From NCBI GenBank assembly GCA_901456055.1, contig CABDWT010000004.1:124001-188000 (forward strand): a stretch of DNA of 64,000 bases, written 5' to 3'. How positions within the stretch are numbered: position 1 is the stretch's first letter; each line of letters opens with the position of its first letter. The notes beneath the pieces are model-generated. The model ran no database searches, was not told the DNA's origin, and saw only the letters and a program-made list of their open reading frames with translations. The position numbers and the translations under genes were made by a program. This stretch comes from Phytobacter ursingii. Lineage in GTDB: Bacteria > Pseudomonadota > Gammaproteobacteria > Enterobacterales > Enterobacteriaceae. Positions 1-10,487 of this stretch are shown piece by piece.

Positions 1-19
1 TCTTGATATCGGATGACAT
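1..19 (-). CDS. mtlA: Start of mannitol PTS permease MtlA (partial)
   Basis: Only the first six codons are in the window. Read on the minus strand from position 19 they give M-S-S-D-I-K, the amino terminus of enterobacterial MtlA, the mannitol-specific PTS enzyme IICBA. A purine-rich AAGGGG ribosome site lies just upstream, and the next 350 bases hold a CRP-rich promoter typical of mtlA. Identity rests on these few residues, the promoter, and the position beside yibF-selAB. Confidence 0.75.
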
Positions 20-149
20 AAAACACCCCTTCTTATGTTTGCTATCTCACAGGCCGGAAGCCCGAGGTTTTGTTGTTAACGTGGCGGCAGAGGTAGCCGG
101 ACCCATGATCTGTGCTGCGAAATCTCGCACCGAATTGATGAACTGTCCA

Positions 150-345
150 GATAGCGCCAATTTGTGTGATTAAGATCACGTTAATGCAGGGGGTATACCA
201 TCCAATTAAGTGATATTTGTCACAAAAAGAATGTGTAAAAAAAGAACAAAGGCTAAAAATTAACCGCCAACTGCCTGTTAATGTGATGTTAATCACAATT
301 GTTAACGGTGAGTTTGTTTCTTGTTTGTGATCTAAATCACAAGAT
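150..345 (-). promoter_or_regulatory. mtlA promoter region with four CRP sites
   Basis: Four CRP-type palindromes can be read directly: TGTGA-N6-TCACG at 165-180, AGTGA-N6-TCACA at 209-224, and two perfect TGTGA-N6-TCACA sites at 282-297 and 326-341. E. coli mtlA is known for multiple CRP sites, so this spacing fits catabolite control of the mannitol operon. The rest of the 20-557 gap shows no supported gene. Some sites could also serve the divergent yibF. Confidence 0.85.
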
Positions 346-557
346 ATTTTCGCCAGGAGTTTTCCGAGTGTGATCCCTCGCAAACTGTGGTTTTTCCGGT
401 CCCATGCCTCTGTAATTCCCTTTCATTTTTCATGCTGTTTCGAAAGCAAGACGCAATGCAATAGAGTCAGAGCAGTTTTCACATTTATGAAATGGTCTGC
501 GCGCGCTTTGGCCTGGTAGTACATACTTAATGTTTTGTTGGCGAAGCGGAGAAAGCA

Positions 558-1166
558 ATGAAACTTATCGGCAGCTATACCAGCCCTTTTGTACGAAAAA
601 TATCGGTCATCCTGCTGGAGAAGGGCATCACCTTCGAGTTTGTGAATGAACAGCCTTACAACGCGATTAACGGTGTGGCGCATTACAATCCGCTGGGAAA
701 AGTACCGGCCCTGGTAACCGATGAGGGTGAAGTGTGGTACGACTCGCCGATCATTGCCGAATATATTGACCTGTTGGGCATCGCTCCGGCTATGTTGCCT
801 GCCGATCCTAAAGCCGCGCTGAAAATTCGTCAGATTGAGGCACTGGCGGACGGGATCATGGATGCGGCGCTGGTTTCCGTACGCGAGCAGGCACGTCCGG
901 TTGCTCAGCAATCAGAAACGGAACTCTTACGCCAGCGCGAAAAAATCAATCGGGGGCTCGATACCCTGGAAAGCTATATCAACGAAGGGGCATTGCGCAT
1001 TGATGAGATGAACCTTGCCACTATTGCCATTGCCTGCGCCATTAGCTATCTCAATTTTCGCCGTGTCTCGCCCGGCTGGTGTGTTGAACGGCCGCAATTG
1101 GTCAAAATGGTGGAAAATCTCTTTCAGCGTGAAAGCTTTGCGCGCACAGAACCACCAAAGGATTGA
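558..1166 (+). CDS. yibF: Glutathione S-transferase-like protein YibF
   Basis: The protein has 202 residues, the same length as E. coli YibF. The amino-terminal half (about 1-80) has the thioredoxin-fold GST pattern beginning [15 protein letters not shown] and a downstream NPLGKVPAL segment that binds glutathione in this family. The rest is the helical C-terminal domain. The physiological substrate is unknown. The ATG at 558 follows a purine-rich GCGGAGAAAGC ribosome site. It lies directly upstream of selA, as in E. coli; co-transcription is plausible but not shown. Confidence 0.9.
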   Translation: MKLIGSYTSPFVRKISVILLEKGITFEFVNEQPYNAINGVAHYNPLGKVPALVTDEGEVWYDSPIIAEYIDLLGIAPAMLPADPKAALKIRQIEALADGIMDAALVSVREQARPVAQQSETELLRQREKINRGLDTLESYINEGALRIDEMNLATIAIACAISYLNFRRVSPGWCVERPQLVKMVENLFQRESFARTEPPKD

Positions 1167-1262
1167 CGCCCGTTCTGTCAGGCTGAATCAAGTCGCTGTA
1201 CAATCCCTCCATGTCGAATCCCTCTCCTGTCGGGAGGGGGCCACTCTCAGCCAGGCCATTTC

Positions 1263-2651
1263 ATGACAACGGAAAATCACTCGCTTTACAGCCAGATCCC
1301 TTCAACCGATCGCCTGTTACGTGATGAGGCGTTCACTCTGTTACTGACCGAATTTGGGCACAACCGTGTGGCGCAGACGCTGCGCCAGTTGCAGGATGAA
1401 GCCCGTGATGGCATCCGCCAGCGTCAGGCATTGCCCGTCTGGTGTAATGACTGGGCACAGGCAACGTATCAGCGCTTGTTAGATGAAAATGCCAGCGCGC
1501 TGCGTCCGGTCATCAACCTGACAGGCACTGTGCTGCACACCAATCTGGGGCGGGCATTGCAGGCGGAAGCGGCGATAGAGGCGGTCGCACAGGCGATGCG
1601 TTCTCCCGTGACGCTGGAGTATTCGCTGGATGATGCCGGACGCGGGCATCGCGATCGGGCGTTGGCCGATATCCTGTGTCGCCTGACAGGCGCGGAGGAT
1701 GCCTGCATCGTCAATAACAATGCGGCGGCGGTGCTTCTGATGCTGGCGGCAACGGGCAGCGGCAAAGAAGTGGTGGTCTCCCGTGGTGAGCTGGTGGAAA
1801 TCGGCGGCGCGTTTCGTATTCCGGATGTCATGCGTCAGGCAGGCTGTTTTCTGCATGAAGTCGGCACCACCAATCGCACGCATGTTAAAGATTATCGCGA
1901 GGCGGTGAACGACAATACCGCGTTGTTGATGAAGGTGCACACCAGCAACTATCACATTGAAGGCTTTACCAAAACGGTAGACGAAACTGAACTGGTGGCG
2001 CTGGGTGATGAGCTGAATGTCCCGGTGATTGCGGATTTGGGTAGCGGCTCGCTGGTCGATTTACGTCTCTATGGTTTGCCAAAAGAGCCCATGCCGCAGG
2101 AACTGATTGCGGCCGGAGTGAGCCTGGTGAGTTTTTCTGGCGATAAACTGCTTGGCGGTCCGCAGGCTGGCATTATCGTAGGAAAAAAAGCGCTGATTGA
2201 AAAGATGCAGCGCCACCCGCTCAAGCGGGCGTTACGGGCAGATAAAATGACCCTGGCGGCACTGGAAGCGACGCTACGTCTTTATCTGCACCCGGAAAAG
2301 CTGCGGGACAATTTACCGACCCTGCGTTTACTCACTCGCAATCCGGGCGAGATCCGCCAGCAAGCGTTGCGGCTTGCCGGGGTGCTGGCCGACCATTACG
2401 ATGCGTTTAACCTGAGTGTAGAGGATTGTTTCTCGCAAATCGGCAGTGGTTCCCTGCCGGTGGACAGGCTACCCAGCGCCGCGCTGACCTTTACCCCGCG
2501 TGACGGCAGCGGGCGTCGTCTGGAAGCGCTCGCGGCAACATGGCGTAACCTGCCAGAGCCGGTGCTGGGGCGGATCGCTGATGGCCGCTTATGGCTCGAT
2601 TTACGCTGTCTTGAGAATGAACCCCGATTTCTGGAGATGTTGTTGAAATGA
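1263..2651 (+). CDS. selA: L-seryl-tRNA(Sec) selenium transferase SelA
   Basis: SelA is a PLP enzyme that converts seryl-tRNA(Sec) to selenocysteyl-tRNA(Sec) using selenophosphate. The protein has 462 residues (E. coli 463). The PLP-binding lysine is K295 in the [11 protein letters not shown] segment, at the number known for E. coli. A glycine/asparagine-rich [10 protein letters not shown] region near 151-160 is also conserved. Its stop codon overlaps the selB start, giving translational coupling. The 96-bp gap after yibF holds a small CCCTCTC/GGAGGG hairpin. Confidence 0.97.
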   Translation: MTTENHSLYSQIPSTDRLLRDEAFTLLLTEFGHNRVAQTLRQLQDEARDGIRQRQALPVWCNDWAQATYQRLLDENASALRPVINLTGTVLHTNLGRALQAEAAIEAVAQAMRSPVTLEYSLDDAGRGHRDRALADILCRLTGAEDACIVNNNAAAVLLMLAATGSGKEVVVSRGELVEIGGAFRIPDVMRQAGCFLHEVGTTNRTHVKDYREAVNDNTALLMKVHTSNYHIEGFTKTVDETELVALGDELNVPVIADLGSGSLVDLRLYGLPKEPMPQELIAAGVSLVSFSGDKLLGGPQAGIIVGKKALIEKMQRHPLKRALRADKMTLAALEATLRLYLHPEKLRDNLPTLRLLTRNPGEIRQQALRLAGVLADHYDAFNLSVEDCFSQIGSGSLPVDRLPSAALTFTPRDGSGRRLEALAATWRNLPEPVLGRIADGRLWLDLRCLENEPRFLEMLLK

Positions 2652-4489
2652 TTATTGCCACCGCCGGGCATGTCGACCACGGCAAAACGACATTATTGCA
2701 GGCGATTACCGGCGTGAATGCTGACCGTTTGCCGGAAGAGAAAGCGCGCGGTATGACCATTGATCTTGGCTATGCCTACTGGCCGCAGCCGGATGGCCGC
2801 GTGCCGGGCTTTATTGATGTGCCGGGACACGAGAAATTTCTGTCCAATATGTTGGCAGGCGTAGGCGGTATTGACCATGCGCTGCTGGTGGTGGCCTGTG
2901 ATGATGGGGTGATGGCGCAGACCCGCGAGCATCTGGCTATTTTGCAACTGACCGGCAACCCGGCGCTGACCGTCGCGCTGACCAAAGCCGACAGAGTGGA
3001 TGCGGCGCGTATTGATGCGGTGCGGCAGGACGTGCTGGCGACGTTAAATGACTTTGGCTGGGAAGAAGCGGCGCTGTTTGTGACGGCGGCAACCGAAGCG
3101 CGCGGCATTGACGAACTGCGCGCGCATCTGCTGCAACTGCCTGCGCGCGCGCATCCGCAGCATCAACGTTTTCGTCTGGCGCTTGACCGGGCGTTTACGG
3201 TCAAAGGGGCGGGGCTGGTGGTCACCGGAACCGCGTTGTCGGGTGAAGTGCGGGTGGGCGATACGCTATGGTTGACCGGGGTAAATAAGCCGATGCGTGT
3301 TCGCGGTCTGCATGCGCAGAATCAACAGGCCGACAGGGCGCATGCCGGGCAACGCATTGCCCTGAATATCGCCGGCGATGCGGAAAAAGACGATGTGACC
3401 CGTGGGGACTGGCTGCTTTCCGTCACGCCACCCGAACCTTCGGAGCGTGTCATTGTGGCGCTGCAAACCCATACGCCGTTAACGCAGTGGCAACCGCTGC
3501 ATATTCACCATGCTGCGAGCCATATCACCGGGCGCGTATCGCTGCTGGATAACAACCTGGCGGAGCTGGTGCTCGATACGCCGTTATGGCTGGCAGATAA
3601 CGACAGGCTGGTGCTGCGGGACATTTCCGCGCGTGAAACGCTGGCGGGCGCCCGCGTGGTAGCGTTGCGCCCACCGCGTCGCGGCAAGCGCAAACCAGAG
3701 TATCAGCAGTGGATTGGCGCGCTGGCGGCCACGGAAAGCGATGCGCAGGCGCTGGCCGTGCATCTTCAACGTGGGGCGGTGAACCTTCCGGCATTTGCCT
3801 GGGCGCGGCAGTTGAGCGAAGCCGGGCTTGAGGCATTGCTGAAAGAACCGGGCTTTATCCGTGCGGGAGATAATCTGCTCAGTGCGCCCGTGGCTGCAGG
3901 CTGGCAGCGTAAATTGCTTGCGACGCTTGCGCAGTATCACGATCAGCATGCGGATGAACCCGGAACTGGCCGCGAGCGTTTACGCCGTATGGCGCTGCCG
4001 ATGGAAGATGAAGCGCTGGTGCTGACGCTGATTGAACAGATGCGCGCCAGCGGTGAGATCCACAGTCATCACGGCTGGCTGCATCTGCCGGATCACAAAG
4101 CGGGCTTTACCGATGAACAGGCCGCCATCTGGCAACGTGCCGAGCCGCTGTTTGGCGATGAACCCTGGTGGGTACGTGATTTAGCGCGTGAAACGGGCGC
4201 GGATGAGCAGGTGATGCGCAGTGTGTTGCGCCAGGCGGCACAACAAGGGCTGATAACGGCGATCGTCAAAGATCGTTATTACCGCAACGATCGGATTGTC
4301 GCGTTCGCCAGTATGATCCGCGACCGCGATCCGATTCACGGTTCTACCAGTGCGGCAGATTTCCGCGACACTCTCAACGTCGGGCGCAAGCTCGCTATTC
4401 AGATTCTGGAGTACTTTGACCGTATCGGTTTCACCCGCCGTCGCGGCAATGACCATATTTTGCGCGATAAAGCGTTGTTTACGAAATAG
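2648..4489 (+). CDS. selB: Selenocysteine-specific elongation factor SelB
   Basis: SelB delivers selenocysteyl-tRNA to UGA codons followed by a SECIS hairpin. The 613-residue protein (E. coli 614) opens with the GTPase P-loop [10 protein letters not shown] at 7-16, then DVPGHEKF and TKAD motifs. Domains II and III follow, then a C-terminal half made of winged-helix modules that bind the SECIS. The start overlaps the selA stop by four bases. The selenoproteins it serves, such as formate dehydrogenases, lie outside this window. Confidence 0.97.
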   Translation: MIIATAGHVDHGKTTLLQAITGVNADRLPEEKARGMTIDLGYAYWPQPDGRVPGFIDVPGHEKFLSNMLAGVGGIDHALLVVACDDGVMAQTREHLAILQLTGNPALTVALTKADRVDAARIDAVRQDVLATLNDFGWEEAALFVTAATEARGIDELRAHLLQLPARAHPQHQRFRLALDRAFTVKGAGLVVTGTALSGEVRVGDTLWLTGVNKPMRVRGLHAQNQQADRAHAGQRIALNIAGDAEKDDVTRGDWLLSVTPPEPSERVIVALQTHTPLTQWQPLHIHHAASHITGRVSLLDNNLAELVLDTPLWLADNDRLVLRDISARETLAGARVVALRPPRRGKRKPEYQQWIGALAATESDAQALAVHLQRGAVNLPAFAWARQLSEAGLEALLKEPGFIRAGDNLLSAPVAAGWQRKLLATLAQYHDQHADEPGTGRERLRRMALPMEDEALVLTLIEQMRASGEIHSHHGWLHLPDHKAGFTDEQAAIWQRAEPLFGDEPWWVRDLARETGADEQVMRSVLRQAAQQGLITAIVKDRYYRNDRIVAFASMIRDRDPIHGSTSAADFRDTLNVGRKLAIQILEYFDRIGFTRRRGNDHILRDKALFTK

Positions 4490-4496
4490 CCTGATT

Positions 4497-4568
4497 CCCC
4501 GGTGGCGCTGCGCTTACCGGGGCTACGAGGTGTAGCCCGGATAAGGCGTTCGCGCCGCCATCCGGGGG
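4497..4568. repeat. REP/BIME element after selB
   Basis: Two palindromic units lie back to back. CCCCGGTGGCGC...TACCGGGG is at 4497-4522, and GCCCGGATAAGGCG...CCATCCGGG is near 4534-4567, the classic enterobacterial REP core. The first unit recurs in inverted orientation at 27085-27113. The element sits between the selB stop and hicA and probably marks the selAB 3' end. Confidence 0.85.
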
Positions 4569-4700
4569 CAGCAGCAGAGCACAAAACCCGCCACCGCCTT
4601 AACCTTCCTGGCTGTTTTTGCGCACCTCTTCCCAGACTACATCCCTTCCTGATGACCGATATTGTTCTCTGCGCTAGTGTGATCCTTGTGCCTGCATTCG

Positions 4701-4719
4701 TGTGTATGGTGTGTATAAT
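4701..4719 (+). promoter_or_regulatory. hicA promoter with direct repeat
   Basis: A perfect TATAAT box lies at 4714-4719, 20 bases before the proposed hicA start. It overlaps a 9-bp-period direct repeat: TGTGTATGG at 4701 and TGTGTATAA at 4710. No good -35 hexamer is seen at normal spacing. A repeat over the -10 box would suit repression by the HicB ribbon-helix-helix domain, but that is inference. Confidence 0.45.
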
Positions 4720-4739
4720 CAAAAGCGCGAGCAAGGATT

Positions 4740-4925
4740 GTGTCCAGCGCAGAGGTGATGGTTACCTTGAGAAAGCAGGGATGGGTCCATATCCGAACAA
4801 AGGGAAGCCACCACCAGTTCAGCCATCCCCAACGAACTGGGCTGGTGACGGTTCCCCATCCACGAAAAGACATAAAACCAGGTACGCTGGCGCAAATCTG
4901 GCGTCAGGCGGGTATTAAACCATAA
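4740..4925 (+). CDS. hicA: HicA-type toxin (mRNA interferase)
   Basis: HicA toxins are small double-stranded-RNA-binding-fold ribonucleases that cut mRNA. This 61-residue protein carries the family hallmark KGSHHQFSHP, including the catalytic histidine, and the C-terminal VPHPRKDIKPGT segment. The start is taken as GTG at 4740, giving the usual M-x-S-x-E opening; an in-frame ATG at 4758 with an AGAGG site is an alternative. hicB begins 14 bases downstream. The catalytic residues are intact, so the toxin looks functional. Confidence 0.88.
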   Translation: MSSAEVMVTLRKQGWVHIRTKGSHHQFSHPQRTGLVTVPHPRKDIKPGTLAQIWRQAGIKP

Positions 4926-4939
4926 CGCAGGAGCCAGAC

Positions 4940-5356
4940 ATGTTTTATCCGGCCTACATTCATGCTGATGCCGACGGCAGTGCCAGCGGTTTTTTCCCGG
5001 ATGTTCCCGGGTGCTATTTTGCGGGTGACACGCTGAATGACGCATTTCGGGATGCACAAAGTGCATTGATGGCCCATTTTGAGACGCTCTGTGAAAGGGG
5101 GGAGGCGTTACCCGGCGCGCGTGGGGTGGAACATCATCTTGAGGCGCAGCCTGACGATTTCACCGACGGGCAGTGGCTGCTGGTGGACATCAACATGAAC
5201 CAGTTTGATGGTCGCGCTGAGCGCATAAATATTACGCTGCCCCGCCGGTTACTGACTAAAATTGATACGTTTGTTCGCGACCATCCCCAGTTCAGTAATC
5301 GAAGTGCCTTCTTAGCCGAAGCGGCGCGTCGGGCATTAACGCGCGAGCAAATATGA
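4940..5356 (+). CDS. hicB: HicB-type antitoxin
   Basis: HicB neutralises HicA and represses the operon. The 138-residue protein has the amino-terminal HicB fold (FYPAYIH...GFFPDVPGC, degenerate RNase H-like). Its C-terminal part (about 95-138) contains INITLPRRLLTKIDTF and SNRSAFLAEAARRAL, typical of a ribbon-helix-helix DNA-binding domain. It follows hicA with a good ribosome site (CGCAGGAG). The gene order hicA-hicB matches many chromosomal pairs. Confidence 0.9.
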   Translation: MFYPAYIHADADGSASGFFPDVPGCYFAGDTLNDAFRDAQSALMAHFETLCERGEALPGARGVEHHLEAQPDDFTDGQWLLVDINMNQFDGRAERINITLPRRLLTKIDTFVRDHPQFSNRSAFLAEAARRALTREQI

Positions 5357-5411
5357 CCCGTTGCCCGTAGTCTGCTAGCATAGCGGCCTGCAACTACTCA
5401 GAGATAACACC

Positions 5412-6785
5412 GTGACCGCCTTTTCAACCTTAAATGCTTTGCCCGCTGAACTCCTCGCCAACCTTGATGAGCTGGGTTATCACTCCATGACCCCGGTCCA
5501 GGCGGCGGCATTGCCGGCGATCCTTGAAGGCAAAGACGTGCGCGTACAGGCGCAGACCGGCAGCGGCAAAACCGCCGCCTTTGGCTTAGGCTTGCTGCAG
5601 CACATTGATGCCAGCCAGTTTGTGACCCAATCTCTGGTGCTTTGCCCAACGCGCGAGCTGGCCGATCAGGTCGCCAAAGAGCTTCGTCGTCTGGCGCGTT
5701 ATCTGCCCAATATTAAGATTCTGACTTTATGCGGCGGCGTGCCGTTTGGCGCACAGCGCGATTCGCTCCAGCATGCGCCGCACATCATCGTCGCCACGCC
5801 GGGCCGTCTGCTTGATCATCTGGAAAAAGCCACCGTCAGCCTGGACGCCCTGAAAACGCTGGTGCTGGACGAAGCCGATCGCATGCTTGATATGGGCTTT
5901 AGCGACGCGATTGATGCGATTTTGCGCCACGCCCCGGAACGTCGTCAGACGCTGCTGTTTTCCGCCACCTGGCCTGCGGCGATTGCGGCAATCAGCACCC
6001 GCTTCCAGCGCGAGCCGCAGACCATCGAAATCGACGCGGTCGATGCCTTACCGGCGGTGGAACAGCATTTCTACGAAGTCTCGCGCCGGGAAAAAATTCC
6101 GTTGCTGTTGAGTTTGTTAAGCAAACATCAGCCGGCCTCCTGCGTGGTGTTCTGTAACACCAAAAAAGATTGCCAGGAAGTGTGCGATGCCCTGAATGAA
6201 CGTAACCAGAGCGCGCTGGCGCTACATGGCGACATGGAACAACGCGACCGCGACCAGACGCTGGTGCGCTTTGCCAACGGCAGTAGCCGTGTGCTGGTGG
6301 CTACCGACGTCGCCGCGCGCGGGCTGGATATCAAAGCGCTGGAAATGGTGATCAACTACGAACTCTCCTGGGACCCGGAAGTGCACGTACACCGTATTGG
6401 CCGTACCGCGCGTGCCGGGCAGAGCGGCATGGCGCTGAGTCTGTGCGCACCTGAAGAAGCCCAGCGTGCGGCGATTCTCGGTGAGATGCTGGCGATTTCG
6501 CTCGACTGGCAATCCCCGGTTATCAGCAACAACATCAAGCCGCTGGAAGCCGAAATGGCGACGCTGTGTATTGATGGCGGGAAGAAAGCCAAAATGCGCC
6601 CGGGCGATATTCTGGGCGCACTGACCGGCGATATTGGGCTGGATGGCGCAGATATCGGCAAGATCGATATGCACCCGATGCATGCCTATGTTGCGGTGCG
6701 TCAGTCCGTAGCAAAACAGGCCTGGAAGCAGCTCCAGCAGGGCAAAATCAAAGGCAAAGCCTGCCGGGTGCGTCTGCTTAAATAA
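5412..6785 (+). CDS. dbpA: ATP-dependent RNA helicase DbpA
   Basis: DbpA is a DEAD-box helicase that acts in 50S ribosome assembly and recognises hairpin 92 of 23S rRNA. The 457-residue protein has the Q motif, AQTGSGKTAA (Walker A), PTRELA, TPGR, DEAD, SAT, ARGLD and HRIGRTAR motifs in order. A C-terminal RNA-binding domain follows (about 385-457, including KMRPGDILGALTGDIG). The start is GTG at 5412. In E. coli dbpA maps near 30 min, so its place beside selB differs. It converges with the GH127 gene across a REP element. Confidence 0.95.
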   Translation: MTAFSTLNALPAELLANLDELGYHSMTPVQAAALPAILEGKDVRVQAQTGSGKTAAFGLGLLQHIDASQFVTQSLVLCPTRELADQVAKELRRLARYLPNIKILTLCGGVPFGAQRDSLQHAPHIIVATPGRLLDHLEKATVSLDALKTLVLDEADRMLDMGFSDAIDAILRHAPERRQTLLFSATWPAAIAAISTRFQREPQTIEIDAVDALPAVEQHFYEVSRREKIPLLLSLLSKHQPASCVVFCNTKKDCQEVCDALNERNQSALALHGDMEQRDRDQTLVRFANGSSRVLVATDVAARGLDIKALEMVINYELSWDPEVHVHRIGRTARAGQSGMALSLCAPEEAQRAAILGEMLAISLDWQSPVISNNIKPLEAEMATLCIDGGKKAKMRPGDILGALTGDIGLDGADIGKIDMHPMHAYVAVRQSVAKQAWKQLQQGKIKGKACRVRLLK

Positions 6786-6795
6786 AACCCGGCAT

Positions 6796-6851
6796 CCCCG
6801 GTAGCGGGGCGACAACATGGCGGTAGCCCGGATAAGCACAGCGCATCCGGG
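6796..6851. repeat. REP-type palindromes between dbpA and GH127 gene
   Basis: A short CCCCGGTAGCGGGG palindrome (6796-6809) is followed by the REP core CCCGGATAAG...CGCATCCGGG (6827-6851). They fill the 91-bp gap between two convergent genes and may end transcription from both sides. Confidence 0.75.
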
Positions 6852-6876
6852 ACATCCCAACCCCTGTCGCTTCGCC

Positions 6877-8826
6877 TTACCTTTCCTCGTTAACCCAAAT
6901 CCGCATCTCCCCTTCGCCACGGTTCGCCCAGGAGAACCACGGAATAAAGGTCAGCGTCTGTGCCTGGCGTTCCCCGGGCGTTTTGTCATACCGCCACAGC
7001 GCCTGCTGCCCGGCATCCGCCGCCGTTTGTTTATAGCCCTGTGCCTGAATCAGCATTTTATGGGCGAAAATCCCCTTGCCCTCAAAAACGGTGAATGCCG
7101 CCTGCGGTGAGAGCCACAGGTTATGCAGCTCTTCCCCATTGTCCGCCTGCTCCAGGCAGTAGACCAGCGGCCCGCGCTGAATCGCCACTTTGCCCGCCAC
7201 ATGGCGCAGCAGCGGATTGCCATACACCCGGCGTACCGGCATCGGCAGGGTGAGCGTCAGGGTATCCCCCTCCTGCCAGCGACGCTGAATGTGCAAATAA
7301 CCTTTGCGGATGTCTTTCACGACGTCCACACCGTTCAGTGAAACCTGCGGATTATCGCACCAGTCCGGTAGACGCAGGGCCAGCGTGTGGTCAATCGCCT
7401 GCGGTGACTCAATGGTAAGGGTGACCTGCTCCTGCCACGGATAGTTACCGCTGATACGCAGCCGCAGCGCCTGGTCGCCCACCGGGATCTCCACGCTGTT
7501 ACCAATGTAGAGATTGATATAGAGCGCATCCTCGCGCGGCGTGTAGAGATAATGGCCGAGCGAGGTGAGCACGCGGGCGATATTCGGCGGACAGCAGGCA
7601 CAGCCAAACCAGCGCTGACGCACAGGTTTTACATGGTCATAGATATGATTGAATTTCAGCGATTTTGGGTGTACTTCCAGTGGGTTAACGTAGAAGAAAT
7701 GCTTCCCATCCAGCGCCATCCCGCCGAGCACCGTATTGTAAAGCGCACGCTCCATCACATCGGCGTACTGACTGTCGGCCTCCATCTCCAGCATTCGGCG
7801 GGCGAACATCATCAGCCCAATCGAGGCGCAGCTTTCGGCATACACCGTGTCGTTGGGCAGGTCGTAATCGCTGCTGAACGCCTCGCCGCTGCTCTGCGAG
7901 CCGATGCCGCCGGTGATATATAACTGGCGCTGCGCCATGTTGTTCCACAAACGCAGGCAATCCTGACGCTTGCCTTCATCCTGGCTTAAGCGCGCCAGGT
8001 GCGCCACGCCGGTCATCAGGTAGACGAAACGTACCGCGTGACCAATGGCGGTTTGCTGTTCGGCCAGCGGCTGATGCGCCTGGCTGTAAGCTTTGTCTTT
8101 GACCATCCAGGCCGGGCCATAGGTGTTCCAGTAAGAGGTTTTGCCGCGCTTTTCATACTCTGCATCGTAAAAATGCGGCCGGGTGCCGCGCTGTTCGACA
8201 AAGTAGTTCACCAGCGACATATAGCGCGGTTCCTGGGTCACTTCATACAGGCGCATCAACGCCAGTTCGATCTCCGGGTGCCCAGGATAACCGTGCAACT
8301 GGTTGACGCCGGGGCCAAACACCGTGTCGATATGATCAGCGAGGCGGCAGACGACATCGAGCAGGCGGCGCTTGCCGGTACCCTGGAAGTACGCCACGCC
8401 CGCTTCAATCATATGCCCGGCGCAATAGAGCTCATGGCATTCGGCCAGGTTAGTCCAGCGATCCTGCGGCGCTTTGACCGTGAAATAGGTATTGAGATAG
8501 CCGTCGTCACATTGGGCCGCGGCGACCAGTTCGATCACCTCATCGGCGGTCTTCTCCAGTTCCGCATCCGGCTTCTGGCAGAGCGACCATGCCACCGCTT
8601 CCAGCCATTTGGCGACGTCGCTGTCCTGAAAGACCATGCCGTAAAACTCGCCCTCCTGCAGCCCGGCGGCGATACGAAAGTTTTCAATCGCATGGCTGGG
8701 GTCGGCTTCGGCGATACGGTCATTCAGCGCGTCCCACTGGTAGGGAATGACAACCTCGCGCACCAGTTGTTGGTACTGGCCGAGAAACGCATCGCTGACT
8801 TTCAGTTTGTGCAGATCGACTTCCAT
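6877..8826 (-). CDS. Glycoside hydrolase family 127 beta-L-arabinofuranosidase
   Basis: GH127 enzymes remove L-arabinofuranose from beta-linked arabino-oligosaccharides. The predicted protein has 649 residues and no signal peptide, so it acts in the cytoplasm. The zinc/cysteine centre known from Bifidobacterium HypBA1 is present: E331-x-C333 in YAESCASIG and the C411-C412 pair in ACCPPN. The start at 8826 is chosen for its GGAG ribosome site; the reading frame extends 16 codons further upstream. The gene lies 10 bases behind a sugar symporter gene, so imported arabinosides are the likely substrate. Confidence 0.88.
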   Translation of the reverse strand: MEVDLHKLKVSDAFLGQYQQLVREVVIPYQWDALNDRIAEADPSHAIENFRIAAGLQEGEFYGMVFQDSDVAKWLEAVAWSLCQKPDAELEKTADEVIELVAAAQCDDGYLNTYFTVKAPQDRWTNLAECHELYCAGHMIEAGVAYFQGTGKRRLLDVVCRLADHIDTVFGPGVNQLHGYPGHPEIELALMRLYEVTQEPRYMSLVNYFVEQRGTRPHFYDAEYEKRGKTSYWNTYGPAWMVKDKAYSQAHQPLAEQQTAIGHAVRFVYLMTGVAHLARLSQDEGKRQDCLRLWNNMAQRQLYITGGIGSQSSGEAFSSDYDLPNDTVYAESCASIGLMMFARRMLEMEADSQYADVMERALYNTVLGGMALDGKHFFYVNPLEVHPKSLKFNHIYDHVKPVRQRWFGCACCPPNIARVLTSLGHYLYTPREDALYINLYIGNSVEIPVGDQALRLRISGNYPWQEQVTLTIESPQAIDHTLALRLPDWCDNPQVSLNGVDVVKDIRKGYLHIQRRWQEGDTLTLTLPMPVRRVYGNPLLRHVAGKVAIQRGPLVYCLEQADNGEELHNLWLSPQAAFTVFEGKGIFAHKMLIQAQGYKQTAADAGQQALWRYDKTPGERQAQTLTFIPWFSWANRGEGEMRIWVNEER

Positions 8827-8836
8827 TACAGACTCC

Positions 8837-10237
8837 TTAAGACTGAACATGACGCTGGCGCAGATCGGTAGCAATACGCGCCATCATGGGATTGTTGAGC
8901 TTGCAGACGCGGATGGTGAACGCCAGCAGCAAATGGAACAGGGCGGGCAGCAGTGTCTCCATTGCAGTGATGCCTTGTAACGAGGCCGGGGTCTGATTTC
9001 CTGCGCCTGGCTGGTAGGCGACGAAAATAAACACCAGGCTGATGATGACGGCGCTGGAGGCCCACGCGAGCTTGATGCAGAAGAGGTTAAAGGCGAAGTT
9101 CATGCCGGATGAACGCACGCCGGTCTTCCACTCGCCGTAATCATCGGCGAAAGCCATCAGTGAGAAGTGCAGCGGCAGGGTAAAGCCGAGGATGACGCCG
9201 TTGCCCAGAATCACCGCCAGCCACAGGGTTTGCCAGGCCGGCCCGGTGGGCAGGAACCACATCATTACTGACAGCGCGGCCAGCACCAGGTTGGTGGAGT
9301 AATAGAGTTTCACCGTGTCCAGTCGCTTCGATAGCGGGTTCACCAGCACCGAGCCGAGAATCGAGGCAAAGGTCACCATGGTGAAAAACAGCGAGGTATA
9401 ACCAGTGCTGCCCTGCAGTACATAGGTGATAAAGTACATGTAGCCGCCGCCGCGAATATTGAACACATTGATCAGCAGGAATGACATCAGCAGCATCAGT
9501 AACAACTGGTCGTTTTTGCGCAGCCCCGCCATATGTTCACGCAGGGTGAATTTGCCCATCGTTGACAGCGGCACCCGTTCGCGCACCCAGAAGAAACAAC
9601 ACAGGAACATCACCACGGCAATCGCGCACAGTACGCCGACACCGAGTTGGTAACCCTGCGCGGCATTGCCTTTACCCAGCGTGGAGACCAGCCACGGCAA
9701 GCCGACAGAGACCAGAAAGCCCGCCACGCCGCACAGCACAAAACGCCAGGACTGGCAGGAAATCACTTCGCTGTGACGCGTGGTCATCGTATTGATAAGC
9801 GCGCAATAGGGCACGTTGATGGCGGTATAACCGACGGAAAGTAAAAGATAAGTGCCAAACGCCCAGGCAATTTTCACGTTCATACTGGCATCGGGTACGG
9901 TGAAGGTCAGTACGCCGATAATGCCGACAGGCAGGGCAATCCACAGTTGCCAGGGGCGAAAGCGACCCCAGCGGCTTTGGGTGCGGTCGGCAATGATCCC
10001 CATTACCGGATCAGAGATGGCGTCAAAAACACGTAAGGCCATAAACAGCGTACCGACCAGCGCCGGGGTTAAGCCAAAAATATCGGTATAAAAAAAGGTC
10101 AGAAAATTCATGATTAAGCAGGTTATTACCGTTCCGCCTGCATCACCCAACCCATAGCCTATTTTTTCACGTACGGATAATTTATCGTCCAGCGCCTTTT
10201 GCGCTGAATCGGTATTGGAAATTAATGTTGAAGTCAT
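8837..10237 (-). CDS. GPH-family sugar:cation symporter (MelB/YicJ-like)
   Basis: This is a 466-residue membrane protein of the glycoside-pentoside-hexuronide symporter family. It opens with [12 protein letters not shown] and has the DAISDPVMG motif typical of MelB, YicJ and XynT relatives, with about 12 transmembrane segments. It is the first gene of a two-gene operon with the GH127 hydrolase. The likely cargo is a short beta-L-arabinofuranosyl saccharide or glycoside; that is inferred from the neighbour, not the sequence. Confidence 0.88.
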   Translation of the reverse strand: MTSTLISNTDSAQKALDDKLSVREKIGYGLGDAGGTVITCLIMNFLTFFYTDIFGLTPALVGTLFMALRVFDAISDPVMGIIADRTQSRWGRFRPWQLWIALPVGIIGVLTFTVPDASMNVKIAWAFGTYLLLSVGYTAINVPYCALINTMTTRHSEVISCQSWRFVLCGVAGFLVSVGLPWLVSTLGKGNAAQGYQLGVGVLCAIAVVMFLCCFFWVRERVPLSTMGKFTLREHMAGLRKNDQLLLMLLMSFLLINVFNIRGGGYMYFITYVLQGSTGYTSLFFTMVTFASILGSVLVNPLSKRLDTVKLYYSTNLVLAALSVMMWFLPTGPAWQTLWLAVILGNGVILGFTLPLHFSLMAFADDYGEWKTGVRSSGMNFAFNLFCIKLAWASSAVIISLVFIFVAYQPGAGNQTPASLQGITAMETLLPALFHLLLAFTIRVCKLNNPMMARIATDLRQRHVQS

Positions 10238-10487
10238 GGAAAACGCCTCACGGATATTCCAAAAGTAACCCGCTTATTTGCAGATTTTGTTTTGTAGTTT
10301 GCAAAGTACGTTATTTATTTTGCATTGAATTCACCACACAACAAGGGAAGGGAAAAGTACAAAAAGGTGACGATTCCGACCTGATGCGTAAAGTGTGATT
10401 TTGATCCGGAACAAGGCTTATATTTCGTTAATAATCAAAAACAAAATGCAGCGTTATTGTTCATATGTAGCGAGAATTGACATATTT

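Noticed and set aside
423-911. Minus-strand 162-codon frame over the yibF start
   Set aside because: It overlaps yibF antisense and has no motif or start signal.
7999-8871. A 290-codon plus-strand frame opposite the GH127 gene
   Set aside because: The GH127 zinc ligands and domain order are intact on the minus strand; the opposing frame shows no family features.
10392-10413. CRP site in the araC/symporter divergent region
   Set aside because: Only one half (TGTGA) is good; the second half (TCCGG) departs from consensus, so it was mentioned but not listed as a site.
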